DNA of 64,000 nt from the NCBI RefSeq assembly GCF_042477335.2, contig NC_091255.1:17400501-17464500 (forward strand), written 5' to 3'. Numbering within the stretch: the stretch's first letter is position 1; each line of letters starts with the position of its first letter. The notes beneath the pieces are model-generated. The model was not told the origin of the DNA, made no database searches, and saw only the letters and a list, made by a program, of their open reading frames with translations. Positions 1-11,127 of the stretch are shown piece by piece. Made by a program: the position numbers and the translations under genes. Source of the DNA: Ovis canadensis. Its lineage: Eukaryota; Chordata; Mammalia; Artiodactyla; Bovidae.

Positions 1-732
1 GACATCAACATAGAGAATTAATTCCTTGGCTGTAATACATCATCTGGATTCAGTTATACTCTATTTTCTTTCTACATGAAATACCTATTTTTCCTGCAGT
101 TCATTATGTATAATTTCTTCTCTTTTTAATTAAATTTGAATATATGTCAATTATTATTTTTTACATTAAGTACTATTCTTGACTCCAGTCAAGATATATA
201 ACCTTATGTTCTATCTCATAATCATGTCAGTACATGATATCAGTACAATTTTTCATACTTCTAAAAATCCTTATAAATTCTACCTTTATTATTTGCAAAA
301 GCAAAATTAAATCTATTTCTTTAATTATCTGTATCAAAACTAAGGCAGTGTGTATATATTTACTTCAAGATGAGGTAATCAGTATAGGTTGGGCTTACCC
401 TTCTAATTTTTAATTGTATAATCTACTTGTTTGAAACAACTTACTATAATGTTTAAAACTTACCATAATCTTTAATTTTGCCTGTTTTTTCTATCAAAAT
501 ATTTTATGTCATTTTTCCTGTTTTATACCAAATTAGAATAACTTTTGCAATTATATATTTAAATGTTTAGTGATGCCAGGCACAATTAAATGGGCTAAAT
601 CATAGTCATTTAAAATAAAATGTTTTTTCTTGATTTTAATAGAACTATGAGCTCATTCTGAAAAAAAATAAAAGATGTAGCAACAGAATTAAAATGTTTT
701 GTAATCCAGAGGAAAATATCTTGGTGGTTTTC
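1..732. other. AT-rich intergenic DNA, nothing recognised
   Basis: Strongly AT-rich sequence with no long open frame and no repeat that I can name with confidence. It does not align by eye with the flanks of the olfactory receptor genes further right, so it appears to lie outside the duplicated units. Confidence 0.5.
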
Positions 733-1008
733 TTTTTAAAAATTATTTTATTTATTGTAATTGGAGGCTAATTAGTTTACAATATTGTGGTGGTTTTTGC
801 CGTACGTCGATATGAATCAGCCACAGGTGTACATGTGTCCCCCCGTCCCGAACCCCCCTCCCACATCTCTCCCTATCCCATCCCTCTGGGTTGCCCCAGT
901 GCACCGGCTTTGAGTGTCTTGTTTCATGCATCAAACTTGGACTAGTCATTGATTTCACATATGGTACTATACCTGTTTCAATGCTATTCTCTTTACAATC
1001 ACTTTTTT
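733..1008 (-). mobile_element. L1 3' end fragment (ruminant L1)
   Basis: Antisense copy of the ruminant L1 3' untranslated end. On the + strand it opens with the T-rich tail, then shows the signature TTTACAATATTGTGGTGG, the CCCCCCTCCCAC tract and the TCATGCATC segment. It is 5'-truncated. The same 3' end recurs at about ten other places in this window. Its right part was used as the target site of a later retrocopy. Confidence 0.88.
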
Positions 1009-1337
1009 TTTTTTTTGACATTTAATGCTACTTTTTTTAACCTGGATGTTTAAATTGTGTTATTGAACAAACTGCTTTACAGATAGTTGGTAAACCAATA
1101 CAGAACTGTTTAAGTTCTGTTTGATTTTAGAGACCTCGATCTAACATTTCTAAGAATCCATCAGAACTGGCAAAGAAGGTATGTGCTTGTATATATTTAC
1201 ACATAAATTTATCTTAATCACCAGAATAGAATATATTTATCAACAAGAAGAATGTAAAAATGTGAAACAATGGTTGTATCATGAATACATAAAGGAAACA
1301 TTTAAATAAAGAATTATGTGAATAGTAAAAAAAAAAA
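1009..1337 (+). pseudogene. Poly(A)-tailed retrocopy of an unidentified transcript
   Basis: A 329-base insertion flanked by an 11-base direct repeat, AATCACTTTTT, at 998-1008 and 1338-1348. It ends in a pure A tract from 1327, preceded at 1305-1310 by the polyadenylation signal AATAAA at normal spacing. This is the form of an L1-mobilised mRNA 3' end, 5'-truncated. I do not recognise the parent. Inside it, 1131-1178 looks like a 48-base exon: it follows a pyrimidine-rich tract ending in TTTTAG, is followed by GTATGT, and reads 16 codons without a stop (RPRSNISKNPSELAKK). If that is a true exon, the retrotranscribed RNA was unspliced there; it may also be chance. Confidence 0.72.
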
Positions 1338-1348
1338 AATCACTTTTT

Positions 1349-2382
1349 AAAATCCGGATGCACATTAGAAACACTTCCTCCCTCCCCCGCGTCCCTCCTC
1401 GCCCAAGCTCTAGGTGCGATTCTAATAAGCAGACTTGTTTGAAAACAGCTAGACTGTATGATGATCTTTTACTTTGATCTAGCTTGTTTCTCTTTTTCTA
1501 TTTCATGTTCGGTGTTCTCATTTCATTCAGTTCATAATGCCCAATTTCTCTGTCTCTTTTTTGGTTGTTCTTTCTCAGGCCTTTATCAAGTGTAGTAGAA
1601 AAGTTTGTGTGTGTGTGTAGTATGTATAATATTATTAAAAAATATTTTAGAAAACATGAATTTTTGCATATCTAAATATTTATGACACTTGGTTCCACTT
1701 GCAGGACTAAGTATGAATAGAATGCTAGACTTCTAATTTACATTTACTTAAAACTTTGAGATAGTTCCATTTATTCTGACATCTAGCATTACTGCTAAAA
1801 GTCTAGAAAGCTTATTATTTTAGTGATTTTTTAAAAAAAAGATTGAACGAGGCTTGAAACTCCTAATCCAATTCTGAGAATATAAACAACTACTATGTTG
1901 TGAAAAAAAAAAAAACCAGGAAATTAACATGTATTAGTAACTAGAGATTTTGTTCAAATTTCACAAAAGTTTATGCTAGTGTCCATTATTTGTTTTCATA
2001 CCTTATTCAGTATTCCACATTGTACTTATGTGCATTGAGCAGCTTCAGCTGAATGCAACAAATTCTGATACATTCTCTTTTCATTTTTATTGTTACAAAT
2101 ATTTTCTAATTTTCCTTGTTGTGGCTGCTTCGATACATCCATCATTTAAAAGCGGACATTTAATTTCCAAACACATGGGATTTCAAAATTATCTTTGATA
2201 TTAGTTTCTGATTTTTATATTAATTTCTCATTTAAATGTTTATTCTCTGCAATCACTCTCTGTGTTTTTTCAGTCTTTTAACTTTATTGAGGCTTTCAAT
2301 GGCTAAGTCAAAGATCTCTCTAGGTAAATGTCACATTGCACTTGAAAATATGTAGGTTATTTTCAAATATCTTTTGATAGTG
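1349..2382. other. Intergenic; possible MER5-like scrap, otherwise nothing
   Basis: About 1 kb without a gene. At 1355-1445 a fragment reads like a decayed hAT-Charlie (MER5/MER20-type) element, with GATGCACATTAGAAACAC and GTGCGATTCTAAT, but the match is too poor to name. A short GT run lies at 1603-1617. The rest is AT-rich and unrecognised. Confidence 0.4.
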
Positions 2383-2553
2383 ATTTCTTTTTAAAAATTA
2401 ATTAATTTATTTTGATTGGAGGCTAATTACTTTACAATACTGTGGTGGTTTTTGCCATACATTGGCATGAATTAGCCATGGGTGTACATGTGTCCCTCCA
2501 TTCCAAACCCTCCCTCCCCATCCTATCCCTCTGGGTTGTCCCAGTGTACCAGA
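2383..2553 (-). mobile_element. L1 3' end fragment (ruminant L1)
   Basis: Short antisense L1 3' end with the T-rich tail first and then the signatures TTTACAATACTGTGGTGG and CATCCTATCCCTCTGGG. It is 5'-truncated near 2553 and appears to have landed in an older L1-like segment. Confidence 0.85.
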
Positions 2554-2960
2554 TTCGAATTCCACAGTGATAAAAGAGAATACACTCTGTATGATTTCAG
2601 TACCTTTAGACTGTGAAATACTTGCACCTTGTTTTACATCCTTGGATTTCACATCCCTGGATATGTTCCAGTGACTCCTGGTTTATAGCCTATGGAAACT
2701 TGAATAGAGCTTATAGCCTACTGTTGTGTGAAGACTGTATAAATCTTAATTTTGTTGAATTGGTTCATAGTGCTTTTCAGGTCTACTATGTCCTTTTACT
2801 TTTCTGTCCATTCTATTAATTTTTGAGAGTTTGATATTGAAACACCTACTAAAAATCTTAATTTATCTACTTAAAATAATTGTAATATATAGTAGAACTA
2901 TATGTAACTTTGTTCTGTATTTTCCAAGTCTCCTGTAAATGCATTATCATATTTTCATAA
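2554..2960 (-). mobile_element. Old L1M-like segment
   Basis: Antisense sequence resembling the endonuclease part of old mammalian L1 ORF2. Phrases such as TTGGTTCATAGTGCTTTTCAGGTCTACTATGTCC match the general L1 pattern but are heavily decayed. Called from pattern memory only. Confidence 0.45.
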
Positions 2961-2962
2961 TT

Positions 2963-3195
2963 TAGGGGCTTCCCAGGGGGTATTAGTAGTAAAGAAACAC
3001 CTGACAATCCAGGAGACATGAGAGACACTGGTTTGATCCCTAGGTCGGATGATCCCCTGGAGGAGGGCATGGCAACCTATTCCAATATCCTTGCCTGAAG
3101 AATCTCATAGACAGAGGAGCCTGGCAGGCTACAGTCCAGTCCATAGGGTTGCAAAGAATCAGATATGACTGAAGAGACTTAGCACACATGCATGC
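2963..3195 (+). mobile_element. Bov-tA SINE
   Basis: tRNA-derived ruminant SINE starting GGGGCTTCCCAGGGGG, with the internal GGTTTGATCCC box and the conserved tail segment GACAGAGGAGCCTGGCAGGC. It ends near ATGCATGCAT. Confidence 0.9.
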
Positions 3196-3252
3196 ATACT
3201 TTCATAATGTAAAAAATAAAAAAGAAGAAATAAGCTCATCTATAAAAAGAAA

Positions 3253-4205
3253 AAAAAAAAAAGACAGAAGACCTAAATGGCATTTCTCCAAAGAAGACAC
3301 ACAGATGGCTAAGAGGCGCATGAAAGGATGCTCAACATCACTAATGATTAGAGAAATGTGAATCAAAACTACAATAAGCTATTACCTCAAACCAGTCCAA
3401 ATGGCTATTATCAGAAAATCTACTAGCAATAAAAGGGAGAGAGAGTGTGGAGAGAAGGGAACCCTTCTACAGTGTTGGTGGCAATTTAAATTGGTTTAGA
3501 CACTCTGGAGAACAGTATGGAAATTCCTTAAAAAGCTAAAAATAGAGTTACCATATGACCCTGCAGTCCCACTCTTGGGCACATATCCAAAGAAAAACAT
3601 GGTCTGAAAGGATACACGAACCCCATGCTCATTGCAGCACTGTTTACAATTGCCAAGACATGGAAGCAGCCTGAATGTCCGTTGACAGAGGAATGGATAA
3701 AGATATGTGGTGGATATATACAATGGAATGTTACTCAGCCTTAAAAAGAATGAAATAATTCCATTTGCAGCAACATCAATAGACCTAGAGACTGTCATAC
3801 TGAGTGAAGTAAGTCAGACAGAGAAAGAGAAATATGGCATGATATTCCTTATATGAAGAATCTAAAAAAATGATGCAAATGAATTTATTTATAGAACAGA
3901 AGCAGACTCACAGACTTAGAGAATGAACTTGTGGCTACCAGCGGGTAAGGATAGGAGGAAAGAGATACTTAAGGAGTTTGGGATAGACATGTACACCCTG
4001 CTATATTTAAACTGAATAACCGACAAGGAACTACTCTACAGCACAGGGATCTCTGCTCAATGTTATATGGCAGCCTGGAGGGGAGGGGAGTTTGGAGGAG
4101 AATGGATACTTGTATATGTATGGCTGAGTCCCTTTGTTCTCCACCTGAAACTATCACAACATTATAAATTGGCTATGCTCCAATATAAAACAAAAAGTTA
4201 AAAAA
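3253..4205 (+). mobile_element. L1 3' half, older subfamily, sense strand
   Basis: About 950 bases of the ORF2 C-terminal coding region and 3' untranslated region in + orientation. It opens with the ORF2 segment around CATTTCTCCAAAGAAGACA, passes the CCATATGACCCTGCAGTCCCACTC segment (conserved among mammalian L1s), and ends with the CTATGCTCCAATATAAAA tail region and an A-rich end. It abuts an L1 in the opposite orientation. Confidence 0.85.
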
Positions 4206-4261
4206 TAAATATAACCGAATGACTAAGTTAATGAACAAACACAAAATGAAAAAAAAAAGAA

Positions 4262-4873
4262 CAATTTTTTTTTACTTTATTTTACTTTACAATACTGTAA
4301 TGGTTTTGCCATACATTGACATGAATCCACCACGGGTGTACATGCGTTCCCAAACATGAACCCCCCTCCCATCTCCCTCCCCATAACATCTCTCTGGGTC
4401 ATCCCCGTGCACCAGCCCCAAGCATCCTGTATCCTGCATCGGACATAGACTGGTGATTTGTTTATTACCTGACAGTATACATGTTTCAATGCCATTCTCC
4501 CAAATCACCCCACCCTCTCCCTCTCCCTCAGAGTCCAAAAGTCTACTCTACACATCTGTGTCTCTTTTGCTGTCTTGCATACAGGGTCATCATTGCCATC
4601 TTTCTAAATTCCATATATATGTGTTAGTATACTGTACTGGTGTTTTTCTTTCTGGCTTACTTCACTCTGTATAATTGGCTCCAGTTTCATCCATCTCATT
4701 AGAACTGATTCAAATGAATTCTTTTTAATGGCTGAGTAATACTCCATTGTGTATATGTACCACAGCTTTCTTATCCATTCATCTGCTGATGGACATCTAG
4801 ATTGTTTCCATGTCCCGGCTATTATAAACAGTGCTGTGATGAACATTGGGGTACATGTGTCTCTTTCAATTTA
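4262..4873 (-). mobile_element. L1 3' end fragment (ruminant L1)
   Basis: Antisense L1 3' untranslated region and the last part of ORF2 (TGGCTGAGTAATACTCCATT, then CATCTGCTGATGGACATC). The 5' truncation point at about 4873 is also the left limit of detectable homology between duplicated units A and B. Confidence 0.88.
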
Positions 4874-5448
4874 AATCTATCTCACTTGTATGTGGAAGAA
4901 CTTCACATTGTACTCTTATCTACCAAAGGCAGATACTCTATTTTGCCAAGAAGAAACATTTTCAGTGAAATAATTCAGACCAATCTGGAAGTCCTATGCA
5001 GAACAGACAATTCTAAGAAATAAGAAAGTTTTTACAGCACATCAAGGTTACAATGCCAATTAATTCCAGTGTTGATCAGTTCCTCATAATGAGAAATATG
5101 TGGGTTTCCTGTAGGAATCCTTGTATTAGAGGTAGTATGAGTTCACAGGTAAAGAATGCATCTATTCTTTAGATGATGGATCTAACAGATCTTAGAATAG
5201 ATGAATAAAGAATCATCAGTTTACTGTATAGATGATCTAGTTACACTTGGGATGGATGGTAAAACAGTATCAGGGCTTTGATTCACAAAATAAAGGGCAA
5301 GGTTTACAGGCAGTTAGCTTCCATTGTATTGACAGTATATGTTTGTCCATCTATGACTATTTCTAAGTAAGATCAGTTAGGCTTAAAATTAGAAGTAAAG
5401 GAAAAAAGGGAGAAAGAAGAGAACAAGAAGGAAAGAAAGAAATCAAGC
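4874..5448. other. Unit A left flank, no gene
   Basis: Non-coding DNA shared with unit B at about 30,545-31,290 (for example TATTTTGCCAAGAA near 4940 and 30,595, and AATGCCAATTAATTC near 5051 and 30,709). It ends in a purine-rich stretch at 5400-5445 also present in unit B. Confidence 0.7.
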
Positions 5449-5459
5449 CAGTTATCCAT

Positions 5460-8326
5460 CAGTTCAGTTCAGTTTAGTCACTCAGTCGTGTCTGACTCTT
5501 TGCCACCCATGAACCGCAGCACTCCAAGCCTCCCTGTCCATCATCAGCTCCCAGAGTTTACCCAAACTCATGTCCATTGAGTCGGTGATGCCATCCAACC
5601 ATCTCATCCTCTGTCATCCCCTTCTCCTGCACTCAATCTTTCCCAGCATCAAAGTCTTTTCAAATGAGTCAGCTCTTCACACCAGGTGGCCAAAGTATTG
5701 GAGTTTCAGCTTCAACATCAGTCCTTCCAGTGAACACCCAGGACTGATCTCCTGTAGGATAGACTGGTTGGATCTTCTTGCCGTCTAAGGGACTCTCAAG
5801 AGTCTTCTCCAACACCACAATTCAAAAGCATCAATTCTTCAGCTCTCAGCTTTCTTCATGGTCCAACTCTCACATCCATACATGATTACTGGAAAAATCA
5901 TAGCCTTGACTAGATGGACTTTGTGGACAAAGTAATGTCTCTGTTTTTTAATATGCTGTCTAGGTTGGTCATAACTTTTCTTCCAAGGAGTAAGCATCTT
6001 TTAATTTCATGGCTGCAGTCACCATCTGCAGTGATTTTGGAACCCCAAAAAATAAAGTCAGCCACTGTTTCCACTGTTTCCCCATCTATTTGCCATGAAG
6101 AGATGGGACCAGATGCCATGGTCTTAGTTTTCTGAATGTTGAGCTTTAAGACAAATTTTTCACTCTCCTCTTTCACTTTCATCAAGAGGCTTTTTAGTTC
6201 TTCTTCACTTTCTGCCATAAGGATGGTGTCATCTGCATATCTGAGGTTATTGATATTTTTCCCAGCAATCTTGATTCCAGCTTGTGCTTCTTCCAGCCCA
6301 GCGTTTCTCATGATGTACTCTGCATATAAGTTAAATAAGTAGGGTGACAATATACATCCTTGATGTACTCCTTTTCCTATTTGGAACCAGTCTGTTGTTC
6401 CATGTCTTGTTCTAACTGTTGCTTCCTGACTGGCACATAGGTTTCTCAAGAGGCAGATCAGGTGGTCTGGTATTCCCATCTCTCTCAGAATTTTCCACAG
6501 TATATTGTGATCCACACACTCAAAGACTTTGGCATAGTCAATAAAGAGGAATAGATGTTTTCCTGGAACTCTCTTGCTTTTTCTATGATCCAGCAGATGT
6601 TGGCAGTTTGATTTCTGGTTCCTCTGCCTTTTCTAACACCAGCTTGAACTTCTGGAAACTCACGGCTCATGTATTGCTGAAGCCTGGCTTGGAGAATTTT
6701 AAGCATTACTTTACCAGCGTGTGAGATGACTGCAATTGTGTGGTAGTTTGAGCATTCTTTGGTCCTACCTTTCTTTGGGATTGGAATGAAAACTGATCTT
6801 TTCCAGTCCTGCGGCCACTGCTGAGTTTTCCAAATTTGTTGGCATATTGAGTGCAGCACTTTCACAGCATCATCTTTTAGGATTTGAAATAGCTCAACTG
6901 GAGTTCTATCATCTCCACTAGCTTTGTTTGTAGTGATGCTTCCTAAGGCCCACCTGACTTCACATTCCAGGATGTCTGGCTCTAGGTGAGTGTGAGTGAT
7001 CACACCATCATGATTATCTGGGTCATGAAGATCTTTTTTGTACAGTTCTTCTGTGTATTCTTGCCACCTCTTCTTAATATCTTCTGCTTACGTCCATACC
7101 ATTTCTGTCCTTTATTAAGCCCATCTTTGCCATTCAATATCATGGTAATCCAAGTCTATGCCTCGACAAGTAATGCTGAAGAAGCTGAAGTTGAATGGTT
7201 CTATGAAGACCTACAAGACCTTTTGGAACTAACACTCCCCAAAAATGTCCTTTTCATGTAGGGGACTGAAATGTAAAAGTAAGAAGTCAAGAAACACCAG
7301 GAGTATGTCATGCACCTCTGTCCATAGTTCATCAGGCACTCTGTCTATCAGATCTAGTCCCTTAAATCTATTTCTCACTACCACTGTACAGTCATAAGGG
7401 ATTTGATTTAGGTCATACCTGGATGGTCTAGTAGTTTTTCCTACTTTCTTCAATTTAAGTCTGAATTTGGCAATAAGCAGTTCATGATCTGAGCCACAGT
7501 CAGCTCCTGGTCTTGTTTTTGTTGACTGTATAGAGCTTCTCCATCTTTGGCTGCAAAGAATAAATATGATCAATCTGATTTTGGTATTGACCAACTGGTG
7601 ATGTCCATGTGTAGAGTCTTCTCTTGTGTTGTTGGAAGAGGGTGTTTGCTATGACCAGTGCGTTCTCTTGGCAAAACTCTATTAGCCTTTGCCCTGCTTC
7701 ATTCTGTACTCTAAGGCCAAATTTGCCTGTTACTCCGGGTGTTTTTTGACTTCCTACTTTTGCATTCCAGTCGCCTATAATGAAAAGGACATTTTTTGGG
7801 GGGAGGGGGGTGTTAGTTCTAAAAGGTCTTGTAGGTCTTCATAGAACCATTCAACTTCAGCTTCTTCAGTATTACTGGTCAGGGCATAGACTTGGATTAC
7901 TGTGATATTGAATGGTTTGACTTGGAAACAAACAGAGATCATTCTGTCGTTTTTGAGATTGCAAAAGTACTGAATTTCAGACTCTTTTGTTAACTATGAT
8001 GGCTACCCCATTTCTTTTAAGGGATTCCTGCCTGCAGTAGTAGACATAATGGTCATCTGAGTTAAATTCACCCATTCCAGTCCATCTTAGTTTGCTGATT
8101 CCTAGAATGTCGACGTTCACTCTTGCCATTTCCTGTTTGAGCAGTTCCAATTCGCCTTGATTCATGGACCTAACATTCCAGGTTCCTACGCAATATTGCT
8201 CTTTACAGCATTGGACCTTGCTTCTATCACCCGTCACATCCACAACTGGGTGTTGTTTTTCCTCTGGATCCATCTGTTCATTCTTTCTGGAGTTATTTCT
8301 CCACTGATCTCCAGTAGCATATTGAG
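5460..8326 (-). mobile_element. BovB LINE (RTE clade), nearly full ORF, rearranged
   Basis: A 5'-truncated BovB lying antisense. Exact 11-base target duplications, CAGTTATCCAT, flank it at 5449-5459 and 8327-8337. Reading on the - strand, the N-terminal endonuclease (GTWNVRSMNQGE near 8190, ILGISKLRW near 8100) is followed by the reverse transcriptase (LRYADDT near 6230) and the conserved C-terminal tail; the 3' end carries the CAGTTCAGTTCAG-type terminal repeats. The frame is broken in several places. An inverted second copy of an endonuclease segment occupies 7131-7305 where the linker should be. Unit B has the empty site near 31,290-31,310, so this insertion postdates the A/B duplication. 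Confidence 0.92.
7131..7305 (+). repeat. Inverted endonuclease segment inside the BovB
   Basis: This piece is in + orientation inside a - strand BovB. It encodes the segment around VYASTSNAEEAEVEWFYEDL and is the inverted counterpart of about 7736-7912 in the same element. On both sides the - strand BovB resumes with the linker and RT start, so about 300 bases of linker are missing and replaced by this piece. Confidence 0.8.
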
Positions 8327-8384
8327 CAGTTATCCATAAGATTCCAGAAAAGAGAGAAAAGTTTGTTGAGGAGCAAGTCTGTGG

Positions 8385-8568
8385 TTCTCAAAGTGTGGTC
8401 CCTGTAACAGGGGATCAGCATCACCTGAGAACTTGTTACGAATGCAAATTCTGGGCCCTACCATGGGCCAACACATTGAGAAAGTCTAGAGGTTGGGCGC
8501 AGTGATTTATCTTTTAACAAGCTCTGCAAGTCACTGTCTCAAAGGTAAGAATCACTGGTCTAAGAAAT
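8385..8568 (+). mobile_element. MER5A-type hAT-Charlie DNA transposon
   Basis: Starts TGGTTCTCAAAGTGTGGTCCC, contains CATCACCTGAGAACTTGTTA, and ends with AAGAATCACTGG, the inverted terminal pair of MER5A. It sits in the same place upstream of all four receptor genes (others at 18,293, 31,350 and 57,050). Confidence 0.85.
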
Positions 8569-10022
8569 GGGTTCTTCTAAAACTCCCAGTAGTCTGTTTC
8601 TTTTGAAGAGATTCCTGTACTTTTGGATCTTGACCAAGGAATCCTGTATTCTACAAGTTTATAAAATTATATTGTCCTTGGTCCTTTTGGTCCCCAAGGA
8701 ATAACTTTTAATGAATATGTGGTTTTGAAACACTGAGAAACTTTTTAACAACTCCCATTGCTCCCTTCCCCCAAGTGGTAATCAGCCCAGCCCTATCTCC
8801 TGAGCCGAGTCCAGTAGTTTCTCACAAGGATATCTCCTCTTCCCCTAGAGTCACACTCATGGTTGCATACTCGATGTATGGGCAGTAACTTGGAAACGGA
8901 TGCTGGAGAAAAAGGATCTGCAAGAAGATGGAAGACCTGGAGACTCTCTCCCAGTCTGGCTGAAGGAAGGTGAGACCAGGATTTCCTCACCTGTGGATAC
9001 AGTAAGAAGGATCCAGAGTCACTTGCTGGAGAGTGCAGAGAATAAACAAAGAACACAGACTGATGGCAGGAAATCCAAAGTGTGAAGGGAGCCTCAGAAA
9101 GTAATGCAGAGGAAATGAGGCTCTGAAAACAGACTCCTCAAGTTGCATGTGCAAAACCAGGCTTTTAACAACCAAGTGAGAACGTGGTCCTGTGACTTAG
9201 AGGGAGGATGTTGAGAACAGAGGATAAAGAAATACACCGCAGAATTCTCCACATGGTCACACTGAACAAAATCATGTAACTCTCCTAATACATTAGGATA
9301 GCCAACTGTTTTTTGAGCAACTGCTAAATCAGAGTTGCTATTATATATTTTTGGGCTACTGAGTAATTAAATTTAAAATCTAATTCAAAGAGACAACAGA
9401 AAAGAAATGATAAATGCCGTATTAGAGGTACTTATAAAATGTTATTGGAACCCTGAGAAGGGAGGGATTAATTCTGCATGGGAGAAATGGAGAAAGAGTC
9501 AGAGAGAAGGTGATATCTGAGGACTTCTAGGTTGAGAAAGTTGTAGAATATATTTCAGGAAAGAGAATTCATTTCCAGAGCTACAGAAGCAACTGAATAT
9601 ATGACATATGTGATAGACTATGAATTCCCTGAACAGCAACCAGTTCCTGGGTAACAGGGATACTGATGAGAAGGGTAGATGGAACCTACATTTTAGAACT
9701 TGGTGTGACGCACTAAGAGGGAGTCACATGTATGTAAGCGTGTGTTTCAACCCTGAATTAACCCATAAATCATGTTAGGTCACTTCTAAGCATTTGAGTT
9801 TTAAGCTGTGGGCCTTCAATACTCATTAAAAGATTATAATGATGGGGGCAGGTGATCAAATATGAGTTTGGAAAGATCTCGCTGACAGTGATATAGTATA
9901 TAGACAAGAGTGGAGGCAGATGGAAGCGCAAGGATAAGACTAAAATGATCTCTGATGGACAATGGATTGCAGGAGGCAAGAGGAGGGGAGTGAGGCAAGA
10001 CAGGGGAGTGCAGAAGCCACTT
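8569..10022. other. Shared upstream flank of the first OR4D2-type gene
   Basis: Non-coding. The block at 8730-8960 (AACTTTTTAACAACTCCCATTG, then the GAGTCCAGTAGTTTCTC segment) recurs upstream of the other D2 gene (31,690-31,900), in recognisable form upstream of both D1 genes (18,680-18,900 and 57,430-57,660), and at the start of unit C (62,120-62,290). The stretch 8960-9805 aligns with 62,300-63,124. Apparent open frames here are not conserved between copies. Confidence 0.7.
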
Positions 10023-10210
10023 AACCCTCACTTGTCACCTCTATCTCTCACCTCCCTAACCTTCTTCACCTTTCTTCCCTTCCATCTCCCACCCCTCCAC
10101 CTTGTCATTCCCTTTCTTTCCTCCCCCTTAATCTTAATCTTCTCCTTTTTGTTCCTTTGTCTATTCTATTTCTCTTATTTCAGTATCTTCCCGTGTCTTC
10201 TGCTCTTGTA
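10023..10210 (+). other. Pyrimidine-rich tract upstream of the first OR4D2-type gene
   Basis: Nearly uninterrupted C/T-rich sequence on the + strand. Equivalent tracts occupy the same relative place upstream of the other three receptor genes (20,402; 32,450; 58,915). It gives an open frame here only because of composition. Confidence 0.7.
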
Positions 10211-10664
10211 TTCAGTAACATTTTATAAATTCTTGGGCTTTTTATTAAAGGTCTTCCAATCCCCTTCATACAGTATCCACCACCTGTTTTTAATTAGAGA
10301 ATCTCTCTCCACTTCCTCGTGTCTCAGCACACACACCATATACGTCCTTGCTTCATCCAGTAAGGGACCACCTACACCAGGGAGAGGGGACATTCCCTAT
10401 AGCTGTTCACCCACCCAGAGTCAACACCACATGCTTTTTGAGTATTGACTATCACAAAGCGTGAGCACTGCAGGGCACAAATAAATTGTGAATCAAGACA
10501 TAATGTCAGTAGCACGTTATGGTTGAATTGGGGAGGAAAAACCTAGAGACAAAAAGTTCATTAACATTTTGATGTGTTAGCTGTTACACGAGAAATGATT
10601 GGTGCAAAATGTATTAGAGACTTGGAAGAAGGCAAGGGATCTTTACAGTGGGACACTACATAGA

Positions 10665-10895
10665 GGAGAGTGATTACCATGTAATATTCCAGGTACTATT
10701 TAAGGAACCTATGTGTTATCTCATTTAATCTCCTAGACAGTCCATAGAGACAACATTTTTGTTGTGGAAACTGAGACAGAGAGCTTGAATAACTTACTCT
10801 GGGTCAAATCTCAAGAATAAGAAGCTCTGGAATTTGACTACAAGTCTACCAGATGTTTGGACTCCAAACATCTTCTCATCACTGTACTACACAGA
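10665..10895 (+). mobile_element. MIR SINE upstream of the first OR4D2-type gene
   Basis: Decayed MIR with the recognisable core TTATCTCATTTAATCTCCTAGACAG and GTGGAAACTGAGACAGAGAG. The same MIR lies at the same distance upstream of the other three receptor genes. Confidence 0.8.
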
Positions 10896-11107
10896 ATGTT
10901 TAAAAAGCAGCCTGTATGTGTCTCTGGATGGTTTTTTGATATAGCATGAATATATATTTCAGCACCAACTTGTACATGCTCCAAAGGCAAGGCCATTTAA
11001 TCAGTATCTGGAATTATGATCTGCACAAAAATGTCCATCATCTAGAACTGGAACTCAATTTGAGCCCCTGAGCACTAATACATCTCTGTCTGTGGTGTGT
11101 TTTCTTC

Positions 11108-11109
11108 AC
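11108..11109 (+). other. Lost 3' splice-site AG before the first OR4D2-type gene
   Basis: In the other three genes the pyrimidine run TTTTCTTT (TTTCCTTT in D1a) is followed by AG and then GTGTATGG or GAGTATGG/GAGTATGC, 18 bases before the start codon. Here the aligned bases read TTTTCTTCAC, so AG has become AC. OR genes typically splice a 5' non-coding exon to a site just upstream of the coding exon; assigning this site is inference from conservation. Confidence 0.6.
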
Positions 11110-11127
11110 GTGTATGGAGAAGACACC

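Noticed and set aside
9945-10448. 167-codon frame upstream of the first OR4D2-type gene
   Set aside because: Produced by a pyrimidine-rich tract of low complexity; the equivalent tracts at the other three genes are not open in a common frame.
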